From Hoylesella pleuritidis JCM 14110 (GTDB lineage Bacteria > Bacteroidota > Bacteroidia > Bacteroidales > Bacteroidaceae): DNA of 64,000 bases. Location: positions 186,001 to 250,000 of the forward strand of contig NZ_BAJN01000002.1 in NCBI RefSeq assembly GCF_000613725.1. Reading direction: 5' to 3'. Positions 36,648 through 46,330 of this stretch are shown piece after piece. The position numbers were made by a program, and so were the translations under genes. Numbering within the stretch: the first letter of the stretch is position 1; every line of letters starts with the position of its first letter. The notes under the pieces were generated by a model, which saw only the letters and a program-made list of their open reading frames with translations, was not told the origin of the DNA and did not search any database.

Positions 36648-38285
36648 ATGAGATATATAATGAAACGAATTAACATATTCATCAGCCTTTTGGCACTGAG
36701 CTTTTCGGTCGTTTTCAACGGCTGTGAGTCGCTCGATCAATATCCCGAAGACTATTTCTCGGGGAACTCTTTTTGGAAAGATGCCACGCAAGTGGACGGT
36801 TATATGACCGGACTTCACACAATGTTGCGTGGCAGTTATCCGACACTCTTCTCAATGGGAGAGCTCCGCGGCGGGCTGCTTGGTGACGGAGACGACGGCA
36901 AAGAGTCGTCGGTTTTCGGCGAATCGTTGAGTTCTCAGACTATCATCAAGCAGGATTTGCGTGCTGACAATGCCTATTTTGGCCCGTGGAACGGACTTTA
37001 TGCCAACATCGTCCGCGTCAATCTCGCCATCAACGAGATTCCTAATCTCTCCTTCCTGAGCGATGATTACAAGCAGTTATACTTAGGACAGGCTTACGGA
37101 ATACGTGCTTTCTACTATTATCTGCTATACGCAACGTGGGGTGGAGTGCCTTTGGTAACCGACGTACAGATTCTGAAAGGGCGGATTTCTGCTGCCGTTC
37201 TTTCACGGCCTCGTGCCAAAGCGTCAGAGATTATGACGCTGATCAAGTCGGACATCGATGCTTCCGAGAAAGCATTTACGACTTATGGTAAAGAGACTTT
37301 CCGTGATCACTACAAGTGGAACAAGTATGCCACGCTGATGTTAAAGGCCAATGTCTATACGTTTGCAGCCAATGTAACCATTGGCGATCAGCAAGCCACA
37401 GGCTCGGCAGACCTTCAAACGGCTAAGACTGCACTGCAAGAGATCATCAATAGCAGCAAGTTCGAGCTCAATTCAGAGTTCCATCAGGCTTTCCGCAGCG
37501 ATTACAAGCGTAATAATAAGGAGCTGATCTTCTCTGTTCCGTTCAACAAAACCGATAAAGTTTATATGCCGTTTATCAGTTCTTGTCTTGCGCAGAGCAA
37601 CTTTTTTACGGCTGCTTATGGTCTCGATAATAAGAAACTGAAGCTCGACAATAGCGAAAAATATGGTACAAATACGCTTATCAACGGTATTGTTCGTTAC
37701 CAATACAAGGAGACTTTCTGGCGTTCGTTCGATGAAAAGGATACTCGTCGCGACCAGACTTTCTTCCCGGTGAAGACTGATCCCAAGTCAGAGGCAACGG
37801 GAAGTAACTTCGGTGTGCTGTTGAAAAAGTTCGCCGGGACTTACTATACAGATGAAGGCGTACATCGTTTTGATGCCGACGGTCCTGTGTTCAGGTACGC
37901 AGAGGCTTTACTTTTGATGGCGGAAGTGGAGAATGATTTAGGCAATGACCCGTCGACTTACATCAACCAAATCCGCGAACGGGCATATGGAAAGGGGTAT
38001 CCGGTATATGCCAACCGTTCGAAATATGAAAATACGCAGGCCATTTTGAGTGAGTTGGACAAGGAGTTCGTGTTCGAGGGCAAGCGATGGTTCGCCCTTC
38101 TGAGGATGAAGAGCGCCAATGGGAAGTCGCTTGTATTCGATGCGGCTGTGAATTATCCCTTTATTCGGGGTGTTGCTCGTACGCCGATACTGCCTGAAAG
38201 TGAAGCGTACAAGATGCAATGGCCTGTTTCCGTCGGTACGATGACCAATGATCCGGCAATCAAACAAACCCCTGGTTACGAATAA
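36648..38285 (+). CDS. SusD/RagB family nutrient-binding lipoprotein
   Basis: A 545-residue lipoprotein (541 from the in-frame ATG at 36660). Signal and lipobox VVFNGCESLDQYP, then the SusD helical TPR core (YLGQAYGIRAFYYYLLYATW near 143-162) and the closing block RYAEALLLMAEVENDLG (about 408-424). It caps the SusC transporter and binds the ligand at the cell surface. No glycoside hydrolase, lyase or sulfatase follows, so the substrate (glycan or peptide) cannot be inferred from context. A strong terminator lies 34 bp downstream. Confidence 0.93.
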   Translation: MRYIMKRINIFISLLALSFSVVFNGCESLDQYPEDYFSGNSFWKDATQVDGYMTGLHTMLRGSYPTLFSMGELRGGLLGDGDDGKESSVFGESLSSQTIIKQDLRADNAYFGPWNGLYANIVRVNLAINEIPNLSFLSDDYKQLYLGQAYGIRAFYYYLLYATWGGVPLVTDVQILKGRISAAVLSRPRAKASEIMTLIKSDIDASEKAFTTYGKETFRDHYKWNKYATLMLKANVYTFAANVTIGDQQATGSADLQTAKTALQEIINSSKFELNSEFHQAFRSDYKRNNKELIFSVPFNKTDKVYMPFISSCLAQSNFFTAAYGLDNKKLKLDNSEKYGTNTLINGIVRYQYKETFWRSFDEKDTRRDQTFFPVKTDPKSEATGSNFGVLLKKFAGTYYTDEGVHRFDADGPVFRYAEALLLMAEVENDLGNDPSTYINQIRERAYGKGYPVYANRSKYENTQAILSELDKEFVFEGKRWFALLRMKSANGKSLVFDAAVNYPFIRGVARTPILPESEAYKMQWPVSVGTMTNDPAIKQTPGYE

Positions 38286-38318
38286 CGGACAGCCAATAAA
38301 ACGATAGTCAGATATCTG

Positions 38319-38370
38319 TGCGCCCGAACTTCTTCCTCATTGGCGGAACGTTCGGGCGCATTTCTTTTTC
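38319..38370 (+). terminator. Intrinsic terminator of the SusC/SusD operon
   Basis: TGCGCCCGAAC (38319-38329) pairs perfectly with GTTCGGGCGCA (38350-38360) and is followed by TTTCTTTTT. Confidence 0.92.
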
Positions 38371-38384
38371 CGCTTTTCCCGATT

Positions 38385-38527
38385 TTGTAAAATGGGTGAT
38401 GTTTAATCACTTTACGAAAAGCCGTTAAACGCAGTGCAAACAACGGTCAATCACCGTGCGTTTAACTGTTAATCGCACGGTGATTAACCGTTAGTTAGAA
38501 TGCAACTTGTATATATCTGATTAACAG
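38385..38527. repeat. 22-bp-period palindromic repeat array, locus G
   Basis: Cores at 38418, 38440, 38462 (TTAACTGTTAA) and 38484 (TTAACCGTTAG), exactly 22 bp apart. Left 15-bp box TTAATCACTTTACGA (38403-38417); right 15-bp box TTAGAATGCAACTTG (38495-38509) and TATATATCTGATTAACAG (38510-38527). Between the SusD terminator and metG. Confidence 0.88.
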
Positions 38528-38572
38528 TCAGATGCAAGTTGTATGGCTACTTAATCTTAAGCTTATCTGGCC

Positions 38573-38613
38573 TTACTCCTACACTCTCTCCAAAAGGAGA
38601 GGGAAAGGGGACT
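38573..38613. repeat. G/C-rich dispersed repeat (ACTCTCTCC..GGAGAGGG)
   Basis: CTCTCTCCAAAAGGAGAGGG forms a short hairpin. It lies 45 bp from array G. The rest of the gap, 38614-39085, holds no gene I can support. Confidence 0.6.
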
Positions 38614-39085
38614 CATTCGTTCTTGATTGAAATGAAAAAACACTGAGGTAGCGCATTGATACCTCACGAATCGGATGTCACGTACACCCTTCTGTTCGGC
38701 CCCTTGCAATGTTCTGATGGCTATTCGGTCGTTTTGTTTGAAGACAAACTCAATGTGTCGATGTTCCGTTAACACGCTGTCAGCAGCAAGAGAAGTAACA
38801 GATAAAGTAGATATTGCCGGTGGTTAGTCTGCACTCAGATTCTTTTTAGTCGTATATGCAATAGGTTTCGCCCAATGGATGGGTATTTCTCAGAATTGTC
38901 AAAAGATAAAACTACTCACCGAAAAGGTACAATAAAAGAAGCGGATTTTATCTTTTGAGAGCGGGAAAAAATGATTTCTCTCACCCCAAAAATATGGAGA
39001 TGAGACGCGCTTCGTGTTTTCTGATTCAAGATAGAAGGGGAAAACGGAAATCGAGTTGTATGGTACAAGAATGGGATATAATAAA

Positions 39086-39109
39086 GAAAGTGCGCTATAA
39101 CGCACTTTC
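39086..39109 (-). terminator. Intrinsic terminator of metG
   Basis: GAAAGTGCG (39086-39094) pairs with CGCACTTTC (39101-39109); on the minus strand the stem is followed by TTTATTATA. It lies 28 bp after the metG stop. Confidence 0.8.
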
Positions 39110-39136
39110 TTATCACTATATTGTAATGTAATTAGC

Positions 39137-41182
39137 TCAGCAAATCTGACTACCGGGCTTTACTTCACGGTCTATTCGCGTTACGGAAAGGGTGCCGTCG
39201 AAGTCTTCAGCAGACAGAATCATCCCCTGACTCTCGATTCCCATCAACTTGCGTGGAGCCAGATTGGCAATGAAACAGACGTCTTTGCCGATGAGATCTG
39301 CGGGTTCGTAGTACTTAGCAATACCCGAAACGATAATTCGATCAGTGCCGCTGCCGTCGTCGATAGTGAACTTCAACAGTTTGTTAGCTTTCTTTACGCG
39401 CTCGCAATGCTTGATATGGCCCACGCGAATATCCAATTTCTCGAAGTCGGAGAAGTCTATTGTCTGTTTGATCGGCTTCGACTTGTAAGCTGTTGCAGCG
39501 TTAGCTCGTTTGGTGTCTTCCAACTTTTGCAGCTGTTTTTCAATCACTTCGTCTTCGATCTTTTCAAAAAGTAGCTCGGGGTCGGCCAACCGATGTCTGG
39601 CTTTCAGTATGTCAGTGGTTCCCAACTGATTCCAATCGAAGTATTCGATGTTGAGCATTTGGCGTAGCTTCTCACTGCTGAATGGCAGGAACGGTTCAAA
39701 AGCGATGGCCAGATTGGCTGTGAGTTGCAGGCTGATATAGAGTATTGTCTTCACCCGTTCGGGGTCGGTCTTCCACACTTTCCACGGTTCGCACTCGGTG
39801 ATATAGCGGTTGCCGATGCGTGCGAGATTCATAGCCTCTTTCTGAGCATCGCGGAATTTAAATGCATCGAGCAGTGATTCCACGTCTTGTTTCACGTTTT
39901 TGAATTCCTCGATAGTCTGCCGATCAATGTCCGTTAGCGGTCCGCAGGCTGGCACAATACCGTCAAAATATTTCTTGGTAAGCTGTAATGCACGGTTGAC
40001 AAAGTTTCCGTAGACCGCCACTAACTCGTTGTTGTTGCGCTCTTGAAAGTCTTTCCACGTGAAGTTGTTGTCTTTTGTTTCGGGGGCGTTAGCTGTCAGC
40101 ACATAGCGTAACACGTCTTGCTTGCCCGGAAGATCAATAAGATACTCGTGAAGCCATACTGCCCAGTTGCGTGATGTGCTGATTTTGTCGTTCTCCAAAT
40201 TAAGAAACTCGTTGGCAGGAACATTGTCCGGCAGGATGTAATCGCCGTGAGCTTTGAGCATTACGGGGAAAACGATGCAGTGAAACACGATGTTATCCTT
40301 GCCGATAAAGTGTACAAGGCGTGTCTCGGGGTCCTTCCACCACTTCTCCCAAGTGTCGGGAAGCAACTCTTTTGTATTCGAGATGTAACCGATCGGGGCA
40401 TCGAACCATACGTAAAGCACTTTTCCTTCGGCTCCTGCAACGGGTACAGGAATACCCCAATTGAGGTCGCGCGTCATTGCACGAGGCTGTAAATCCATAT
40501 CAAGCCAGCTCTTGCACTGTCCGTATACATTGGAACGCCACTCTTTGTGGCCGTCGAGAATCCATCGTTTCAGCCATTCCTGATATTCGTTCAGTGGCAG
40601 ATACCAGTTGCGAGTTTCTTTCATCACAGGCTCCGAACCGCTGATTGTCGATTTGGGATTGATGAGTTCGGTTGGGTCCAGCTCGCTTCCGCAGTGCTCG
40701 CATTGGTCTCCGTAAGCCCCTTCGTGGTGACAACGCGGGCATTCTCCGATGATATAGCGGTCGGCTAAGAATGTTTTCGCCTCTTCGTCGTAATACTGCA
40801 TCGAACTCTTTTCAATGAGTTTACCGTCGGTATAGAGCTTGCGAAAGAAGTCGGAAGCCAGTTTCTGATGTGTTTCTGATGTGGTTCGGCTATATATGTC
40901 GAATGAAATACCGAAGTCTTCAAAGCTTTTTTTGATCATCGTATGGTATCGGTCGACGATGTCTTGTGGCGTAACACCCTCCTTCCGAGCCCGAATGGTG
41001 ATGGGAACACCGTGTTCGTCGCTTCCGCCGATGAAGATCACGTCTCGCTTTTTCAGCCTTAAATAACGCACGTAGATGTCTGCCGGCACGTAAACGCCTG
41101 CCAGATGTCCGATGTGAACACCTCCGTTGGCATACGGCAGAGCTGCCGTCACGGTAGTACGCTTATAATTCTTCTGTTCCAT
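39137..41182 (-). CDS. metG: Methionine--tRNA ligase
   Basis: Charges tRNA-Met. The 681 residues contain the HIGH-type motif [14 protein letters not shown] (about 16-29), a four-Cys zinc knuckle ([18 protein letters not shown], about 146-163), the KMSKS-equivalent NDKISTSRN (about 335-343) and a C-terminal tRNA-binding EMAP/Trbp111-like domain (about 575-681, [20 protein letters not shown]). This is the dimeric class found across Bacteroidetes. A -7 box (minus TAACTTTG) is at 41211-41218 and a terminator at 39086-39109. Confidence 0.97.
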   Translation of the reverse strand: MEQKNYKRTTVTAALPYANGGVHIGHLAGVYVPADIYVRYLRLKKRDVIFIGGSDEHGVPITIRARKEGVTPQDIVDRYHTMIKKSFEDFGISFDIYSRTTSETHQKLASDFFRKLYTDGKLIEKSSMQYYDEEAKTFLADRYIIGECPRCHHEGAYGDQCEHCGSELDPTELINPKSTISGSEPVMKETRNWYLPLNEYQEWLKRWILDGHKEWRSNVYGQCKSWLDMDLQPRAMTRDLNWGIPVPVAGAEGKVLYVWFDAPIGYISNTKELLPDTWEKWWKDPETRLVHFIGKDNIVFHCIVFPVMLKAHGDYILPDNVPANEFLNLENDKISTSRNWAVWLHEYLIDLPGKQDVLRYVLTANAPETKDNNFTWKDFQERNNNELVAVYGNFVNRALQLTKKYFDGIVPACGPLTDIDRQTIEEFKNVKQDVESLLDAFKFRDAQKEAMNLARIGNRYITECEPWKVWKTDPERVKTILYISLQLTANLAIAFEPFLPFSSEKLRQMLNIEYFDWNQLGTTDILKARHRLADPELLFEKIEDEVIEKQLQKLEDTKRANAATAYKSKPIKQTIDFSDFEKLDIRVGHIKHCERVKKANKLLKFTIDDGSGTDRIIVSGIAKYYEPADLIGKDVCFIANLAPRKLMGIESQGMILSAEDFDGTLSVTRIDREVKPGSQIC

Positions 41183-41210
41183 CTTTGCTTAGATATTTAT
41201 AAATGCTGTG

Positions 41211-41218
41211 CAAAGTTA
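41211..41218 (-). promoter_or_regulatory. Possible -7 box of metG
   Basis: Minus-strand TAACTTTG, 29 bp before the ATG at 41182. No matching -33 box. Confidence 0.4.
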
Positions 41219-41434
41219 ATCATTTTTTCGCGTTTGTTGCGAGCTGCCGATGGATTTCTTCTTGTCGATGAATGAAGAAAACAGCATAGGAAAAAGCAGA
41301 ACTCAAAAGACTGATAACTGCAATCGAGTATGTTGTATGATGCGGAATAATATGAAAAACGTTGACAAAAGACCATCGGATAAATGTTCTGTTCCGGCGC
41401 GTGAAAATGCTTTCGTAAGCGTCTGAATCACCTC

Positions 41435-41577
41435 TTGTCATCTGATTTATTTCATAAAAGAGGATGATTAACGGTTTCTTGGATGCTCAAAAGCGGTTGA
41501 TTGCATCGTCGGAAACAGCTTTTCTATTGCCGATTAACGTCTTTTCGTACCCTATTTCAATACTATATAAATCGTCA
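41435..41577. repeat. 22-bp-period palindromic repeat array, locus H (decayed)
   Basis: Cores at 41468 (TTAACGGTTTC), 41490 (AAAGCGGTTGA), 41512 (GAAACAGCTTT) and 41534 (TTAACGTCTTT) keep the exact 22-bp spacing although the sequences have diverged. The right 15-bp box TCGTACCCTATTTCA (41545-41559) is recognisable. It lies between divergent metG and the YidE-like gene; 41578-41801 shows nothing else. Confidence 0.7.
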
Positions 41578-41801
41578 ATAAGTATAAACCTATTGATAAT
41601 CAGCCAATTATTAAATCGCTGAAAATCGTGTATCTGCGAACGGATAATGGGTGGCAGGAAAATATCGAAGTATTAATGATGTTATAAGGTAAATTATTTT
41701 GACACATAAAGATAGGCGGAGGAGGCGACAAACGTCGTTCCGGAGCCCATCAAACAATGGCACGACAAGTTGTGATTCTGTTGAAAAAAAGGGATGTTTA
41801 C

Positions 41802-41832
41802 TTTGTTTTCTCTCCGAATTGCGCTACCTTTG
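41802..41832 (+). promoter_or_regulatory. Promoter of the YidE-like transporter
   Basis: TTTG (41802-41805), 19 bp, TACCTTTG (41825-41832): exact consensus, 31 bp before the ATG at 41864. Confidence 0.87.
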
Positions 41833-41863
41833 CAGCAATCAATCAACAAAAGACGGCAGACAA

Positions 41864-43524
41864 ATGGACTGGCTGGGCAGCTTATTTACCGTGCATTCAT
41901 CGATACAAACCGTTGTGGTGATTTCGCTGATCTGCGCACTCGGACTCGCTTTGGGCAAGTTGCGCTTCTTCGGAATATCGCTGGGCAGCGCCTTTGTGTT
42001 CTTTATCGGCATCATCGCCGGCCATTTCGGACTGCGTGTCGATGCACAAACGCTCGATTATATAGAGACGTTCGGCCTCTCGCTTTTCGTTTATATGCTG
42101 GGCCTTTCAGTAGGTCCCAACTTCTTCGGTTCGCTTCGTCACGAGGGAATCAGGCTTAATCTCTGGAGCTAAGCAGTCATCTTGTCGGGCACTTTGATGG
42201 CCGGAGCGCTCTGTGAGATTATGAAAATTCCGATGACTGATATGATCGGACTGCTCTGCGGAGCCACAACCAACACGCCGGCATTAGGTGCTGCTCAGCA
42301 GGCTTTGCTGCAAATGAGTCTCCCCACGGGTGCTGCTGCATTGGGATGTGCTGTTACTTATCCACTCGGTGTGGTCGGTGTGATTCTTGCAATGGTGCTT
42401 CTGCGTAAGCTTTTTGTGCGTCCTGACGACCTGAAAGCGCGTTCCGACGCCGAGGAAGACCATACTTATGTGGGGCAGTTTGTGGTGATCAATCCGGCAC
42501 TTGATGGTAAAACGCTGGCGCAAGTGTCGGCTATGACCCACTTCAAGTTCATTATTTCGCGCATTTGGCGCGGTAAACAGGTCATCGTTCCGCTGTCGAC
42601 TACCCAGCTTCATACGGGCGATAACGTGATGATGGTTATCACAGACGATGAAGTTGAGGCAATAACGCTGCTCTTCGGAAAGCAAGTTGAGACGGATTGG
42701 AATGCTGAAAAGGTAGATTGGAACAGGATAGACAAGGTCGTAGAATCGAAAGTTATCGTTGTTTCTCGTACTGAATTGAACGGTAAACAACTTGGAAGGC
42801 TGCAGCTGCGCAGTACCTACGGCGTGAATGTAAGCCGTGTGATGCGAGGCGATATTACGCTGTTGGCCACCAATGACTTGCGTTTACAGTATGGCGATCG
42901 CGTCACTGTGGTGGGCGAACACGATGATGTGGAGCACGTAGAGAGGTTTTTCGGCAATGCCGTTCAGTTGCTCAACGAACCTAATTTGGGTTCGATCTTT
43001 TTCGGAGTATTGATTGGTCTCATCGTGGGAGCTATCCCGTTGAATATCCCCGGGATGTCGGTTCCCGTGCGATTGGGCATTGCCGGCGGCCCGATCGTGG
43101 TCGGAATCTTGGTCGGATCGCTTGGCCCGCGTACGCATTTTATTTCTTATACTACGCGTTCTGCATCGTTGATGCTGCGCAAGTTGGGGCTTTCGGTCTA
43201 TTTGGCATGCTTGGTTTGGATGCCGGCAGCCAGTTTTTCGAGACCATTGTGCGGCCCGAAGGACTGTTATGGGTAGGTGTCGGATTCCTGATTACGCTCA
43301 TTCCGGTATTGCTCGTAGGGTTAGTTGCCTTGCGAATGGGTCGACTCGATTTCGGATCTATCTGTGGAATCCTGTGTGGTTCGATGGCTAACCCGATGGC
43401 ACTGACTTATGCCAACGATACGATTAAGGGTGAAATGCCTGCTGTGAGTTATGCGTCGGTCTATCCGTTGGGGATGTTCGTCCGCGTGATTATCGCCCAA
43501 ATGCTGATTATGTTTTTTACTTAG
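41864..43524 (+). pseudogene. YidE/AspT family putative transporter, one stop and one frameshift
   Basis: About 553 residues if repaired, the usual size for this family: membrane segments, two central RCK_C/TrkA-C domains (about 200-280, NPALDGKTLAQVSAMTHF; and 290-365, VIVVSRTELNGKQLGRLQLR), then membrane segments. AspT-type proteins exchange amino acids for their decarboxylation products; YidE has no known substrate. A TAA at 42170-42172 interrupts the frame (LNLWS stop AVILSG), one base from a Leu codon TTA. A frameshift near 43212 (TTGGTTTGG for TTGGGTTTGG) restores LACLGLDAGSQFFE. The nonsense change makes real inactivation more credible here than in the other broken genes. A consensus promoter is intact. 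Confidence 0.88.
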
Positions 43525-43532
43525 AGGCTGCT

Positions 43533-44027
43533 ATGAAATATGTAAACGATACCGTTCGGCGGCGAGACCGACTGATGGATGAGGTTCGTGCCCGCGAGCT
43601 TTTGCGTGACTCGGAATACGGCGTGCTGTCGATGATCGACGAAAACGGTATCCCTTACGGTATTCCCGTCAATCACGTGTGGAATGGCGAAGATTCTATC
43701 TACATTCATTGTGCCCCCGAAGGCTTTAAACTTCGCGCCATTGCAAAGCACGCAGAGGTGTCGTTCGTTATCGTGGGGCGTGTTCATCTGCTGCCCAATA
43801 AGTTCACGACAGAATATGAGAGTGTGTTGTTCAGAGGTCGGGCATATGTCGGTCTGAGCGATGAAGAGAAGATGAGGGCCCTCCATTTGCTGATAGATAA
43901 GTTGTCGCCTGATGACAAAGAGCTTGGTGATAAGTATGCGCACAAATCCTTTCATCGTGTGGAGATCATCCGAGTAGACTTTACTGAATTTTCGGGTAAG
44001 CGTAAATGTGTGCCTATGGCAGACTGA
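43533..44027 (+). CDS. Pyridoxamine 5'-phosphate oxidase family protein (NimA-like)
   Basis: A 164-residue split-barrel flavoprotein. ARELLRDSEYGVLSMIDENG then PYGIPVNHVW (about 20-50) and FKLRAIAKHAEVSFVIVG (about 69-86) fit the Pyridox_ox_2/Nim branch, whose members bind FMN; some reduce 5-nitroimidazole drugs. Whether this one affects drug resistance cannot be told from sequence. It begins 8 bp after the YidE-like gene and may be its operon partner. Confidence 0.85.
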   Translation: MKYVNDTVRRRDRLMDEVRARELLRDSEYGVLSMIDENGIPYGIPVNHVWNGEDSIYIHCAPEGFKLRAIAKHAEVSFVIVGRVHLLPNKFTTEYESVLFRGRAYVGLSDEEKMRALHLLIDKLSPDDKELGDKYAHKSFHRVEIIRVDFTEFSGKRKCVPMAD

Positions 44028-44115
44028 ATCAGCTTCCCTTCTATAAAGAAAGTGTCTTCGCTTTAATGGTTATTACGAGCCTGCAATCAATTGTTTGAAT
44101 GGGAAGTGAGTGTTT

Positions 44116-45753
44116 TCAGAAATCCGGTTCACGTGTAAATGTCAGTCGTTTGTCCGTGATAGGGTGGGTGAACGTGAGTTCTGCGGCGTGCAGAAAGAGC
44201 CGATCAGCCTGCGAGCCGTATAAAACGTCGCCCACAATCGGCACATTCAGTCCGTCGATATGTGCACAATGCACGCGTAACTGATGTGTGCGGCCCGTAT
44301 GGGGATATAGCGTTATGCGGGTGAAAGGGCCCGAAGTATCTTCGATTCGATAGTCGGTAATGGCGGTTTTTCCGTGCTCCTTGTCTACGATTTGGCGTGG
44401 CCGATCAAGCGGGTCGGGGCATAATGGAAGCGTAATCGTACCCTGCGAACTTACTTTCGGCCTTGAAACCAGGAGCGCCACATAGCGTTTGCCGATTTCG
44501 CGACGCGCAAACTGCATCTGCAACAGACGATAAACGGCCTGTGTCTTGGCCACAACGAGTAGCCCGCTGGTTGCCATATCGAGCCGATGAACCATCAACG
44601 GACCGTCGGCGTCAGGCCAATGAACACGCATCAAACTGTAAACCGACTCGCGACAACTTTTTCCCGGCACGCTCAACATCCCCTCGGGCTTGTTCACAAC
44701 GGCCAAAAACGCGTCTTCATAAACAATCTCCAATGTCTTTTTTTCAAGTGAATCCAATGGATTCTTGGCTACATCCATTCCTCGAAGCATAAACTCTAAG
44801 ATGGGTTTACATTTGCCCCGACACGCCGAGTAATAGTGAAGATGCCGGCGAAGCTCTGTTTTCGGCGATGCCCCCCACCAAAATTCGGCCATTGCCAACG
44901 GGCGAAGTTTGTTCAGAAAGGCATACTGCAAGAGTTTCGGTGCACAACATTCGCCGGCTCCTGAGGGCGGAATGCGTTGTACGGCAGCGGCAAAGATGCT
45001 TATCAAATCGCGTTCTTCGCCTTGCGCGTTGCGCATTCGGAAATGCTGAAAAAGCCAATTCTGCAAGTCGTCCGATCGCTGTTTACGCTCTGTTTTCAGT
45101 TTTTCTATCTCGGTATCAAAGGTCTGTACTGCTGCTGCCATTGCTGAAATGCGTATTGCTGAACGCTTTTTCAACCGTCGCAGTTCGGCTTTCATAAACT
45201 GACTTTCACGTATCCGGGCTTCCTCTCCGCCGTTTCCCGTGCCCTGTTCTCTACTTAAATCACGCTTGCGTTTAGCCTCTGCCATCTGCTGCCGATATTG
45301 TTCGATGGTCTGTTTGGCTTCTTCGTGTATCGTCGCTAACTGTTCGATTGCCTTTTGTCGTTGCGGAGACGCTGCCAGACAAGTAATCTCCCGATTGATA
45401 CGCGAGATGTTTTCTTCTTCCGTTTTGAAATAACCTGTCGGCTGCAAGTAATCGAATACAGCCGGAACGAAGCCTTCCCAGTCGGCTCGTTCGCCGATTT
45501 GTCCCGAATAGGCAGCAAGATATCCTATTTCGCCTGATGGTTTTTCCACCACCAACACACCGAACATCTTACCTCGTGCAATTTCTTCTTGCCACGCCGT
45601 TTGGGTTTCAATGCACTGCCGAAGATGATCGACGGCAAGACGACAAAGCGGGTGCGGTTTGTAGTAAAACGGATTATTGAACAGCCGCGGGTGATGAATC
45701 TCTGAATGTAAAGGATGAAATATCATAATAGGCTGCTGATCATAACGATGCAC
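44116..45753 (-). CDS. RluA family pseudouridine synthase with long N-terminal extension
   Basis: A 545-residue protein. The C-terminal 220 residues are the RluA catalytic domain: NKPEGMLSVPGK (near 357), MVHRLDMATSGLLVVAK (catalytic Asp near 392) and LYPHTGRTHQLRVH (near 479). It isomerises uridine in rRNA or tRNA. Residues 1-330 are an extension with a charged, predicted coiled coil (about 130-235), known in a Bacteroidetes subgroup but of unknown role. The start is uncertain: the first ATG (45753) touches repeat array I; a second (45726, MIFHPLHSEIHHP) is also good. Monocistronic. Confidence 0.88.
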   Translation of the reverse strand: MHRYDQQPIMIFHPLHSEIHHPRLFNNPFYYKPHPLCRLAVDHLRQCIETQTAWQEEIARGKMFGVLVVEKPSGEIGYLAAYSGQIGERADWEGFVPAVFDYLQPTGYFKTEEENISRINREITCLAASPQRQKAIEQLATIHEEAKQTIEQYRQQMAEAKRKRDLSREQGTGNGGEEARIRESQFMKAELRRLKKRSAIRISAMAAAVQTFDTEIEKLKTERKQRSDDLQNWLFQHFRMRNAQGEERDLISIFAAAVQRIPPSGAGECCAPKLLQYAFLNKLRPLAMAEFWWGASPKTELRRHLHYYSACRGKCKPILEFMLRGMDVAKNPLDSLEKKTLEIVYEDAFLAVVNKPEGMLSVPGKSCRESVYSLMRVHWPDADGPLMVHRLDMATSGLLVVAKTQAVYRLLQMQFARREIGKRYVALLVSRPKVSSQGTITLPLCPDPLDRPRQIVDKEHGKTAITDYRIEDTSGPFTRITLYPHTGRTHQLRVHCAHIDGLNVPIVGDVLYGSQADRLFLHAAELTFTHPITDKRLTFTREPDF

Positions 45754-45845
45754 TTCACGGCTTTTCGCGTTATAATTAGTTGTTAATCGTTGTACTATTA
45801 ACGGTTAATCGTTTGGTCATTTAATGGCTTTTGTATTCAGAATCT
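45739..45845. repeat. 22-bp-period palindromic repeat array, locus I
   Basis: Cores at 45754 (TTCACGGCTTT), 45776 (TTAGTTGTTAA), 45798 (TTAACGGTTAA) and 45820 (TTTAATGGCTT), 22 bp apart. The array fills the whole 63-bp gap between two minus-strand genes. Its right side supplies the last codons (TKAIK stop) of the DUF6483 gene and its left side reaches the first ATG of the RluA gene. Confidence 0.8.
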
Positions 45846-46221
45846 GCCGGATTTGTGTCATCTTCTGTTGTCGGCCGAGGTTGAAAGTTTTATCGTGTGT
45901 ACTGAGATAGTCGAACAACCGGAAAGCCTTTTCGAGCAGAATGTTGCGCAGTGGAGCCTGTTTGCCACAACCTTCGGCATAATAAAGTTCGGCCAACATC
46001 TCCAAACGCTCCTGCTGTTGATCGTCTTCCCATTGCTCGCGGGCATAAAGCAGGGCTTCATCTATGGAGAGATTACGTATGGTTTCGTAATCGCCCACAT
46101 ACTGTTTATATAAGTCTCGCAGAGCCAAGTCTTTGTCTTCGCCCTCTTCTTTTTCTAAGAATTTCTGAACAGCAGCCATAAATTCCTGAATCAGTCGCAT
46201 AATGTAATCGCGTTGCAGCAT
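45817..46221 (-). CDS. DUF6483 family protein
   Basis: About 134 residues from the ATG at 46221 (MLQRDYIMRLIQEF, the typical opening of this family; an in-frame ATG at 46269 adds 16 residues). All-helical, cytosolic, with an acidic stretch EKEEGEDKDLALRDLY near 25-40 and TPR-like LEMLAELYYAEG. Family members are common in Firmicutes and Bacteroidetes and have no known function. The C-terminal residues are encoded by repeat array I. A -7 box (minus TAACTTTG) lies at 46267-46274, divergent from the ABC gene promoter. Confidence 0.75.
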   Translation of the reverse strand: MLQRDYIMRLIQEFMAAVQKFLEKEEGEDKDLALRDLYKQYVGDYETIRNLSIDEALLYAREQWEDDQQQERLEMLAELYYAEGCGKQAPLRNILLEKAFRLFDYLSTHDKTFNLGRQQKMTQIRQILNTKAIK

Positions 46222-46318
46222 ATTTTCGAGAATTAGATCTCTTCTTTCTTTATTATAGAGTGGATACAAAGTTACAAAATAAAACGGAGAGATGCTGTCG
46301 TCAGTAACATCTTTTCGC

Positions 46319-46326
46319 TATCTTTG
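46319..46326 (+). promoter_or_regulatory. -7 box of the ABC ATPase gene
   Basis: TATCTTTG ends 4 bp before the ATG at 46331, so the transcript would be leaderless or nearly so. No -33 TTTG at the usual distance. Moderate support. Confidence 0.45.
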
Positions 46327-46330
46327 CCGT

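Noticed and set aside
33336..38285. A full polysaccharide utilisation locus
   Set aside because: Only SusC and SusD are present; no hydrolase, lyase, sulfatase or regulator follows before the terminator.
38563..38775. Minus-strand 70-codon frame between SusD and metG
   Set aside because: Its C-terminus is the translation of the G/C-rich repeat at 38573-38613 and nothing else in it is recognisable.
41220..41441. Minus-strand 73-codon frame upstream of metG
   Set aside because: No start context, no family, and it overlaps the likely metG promoter region.
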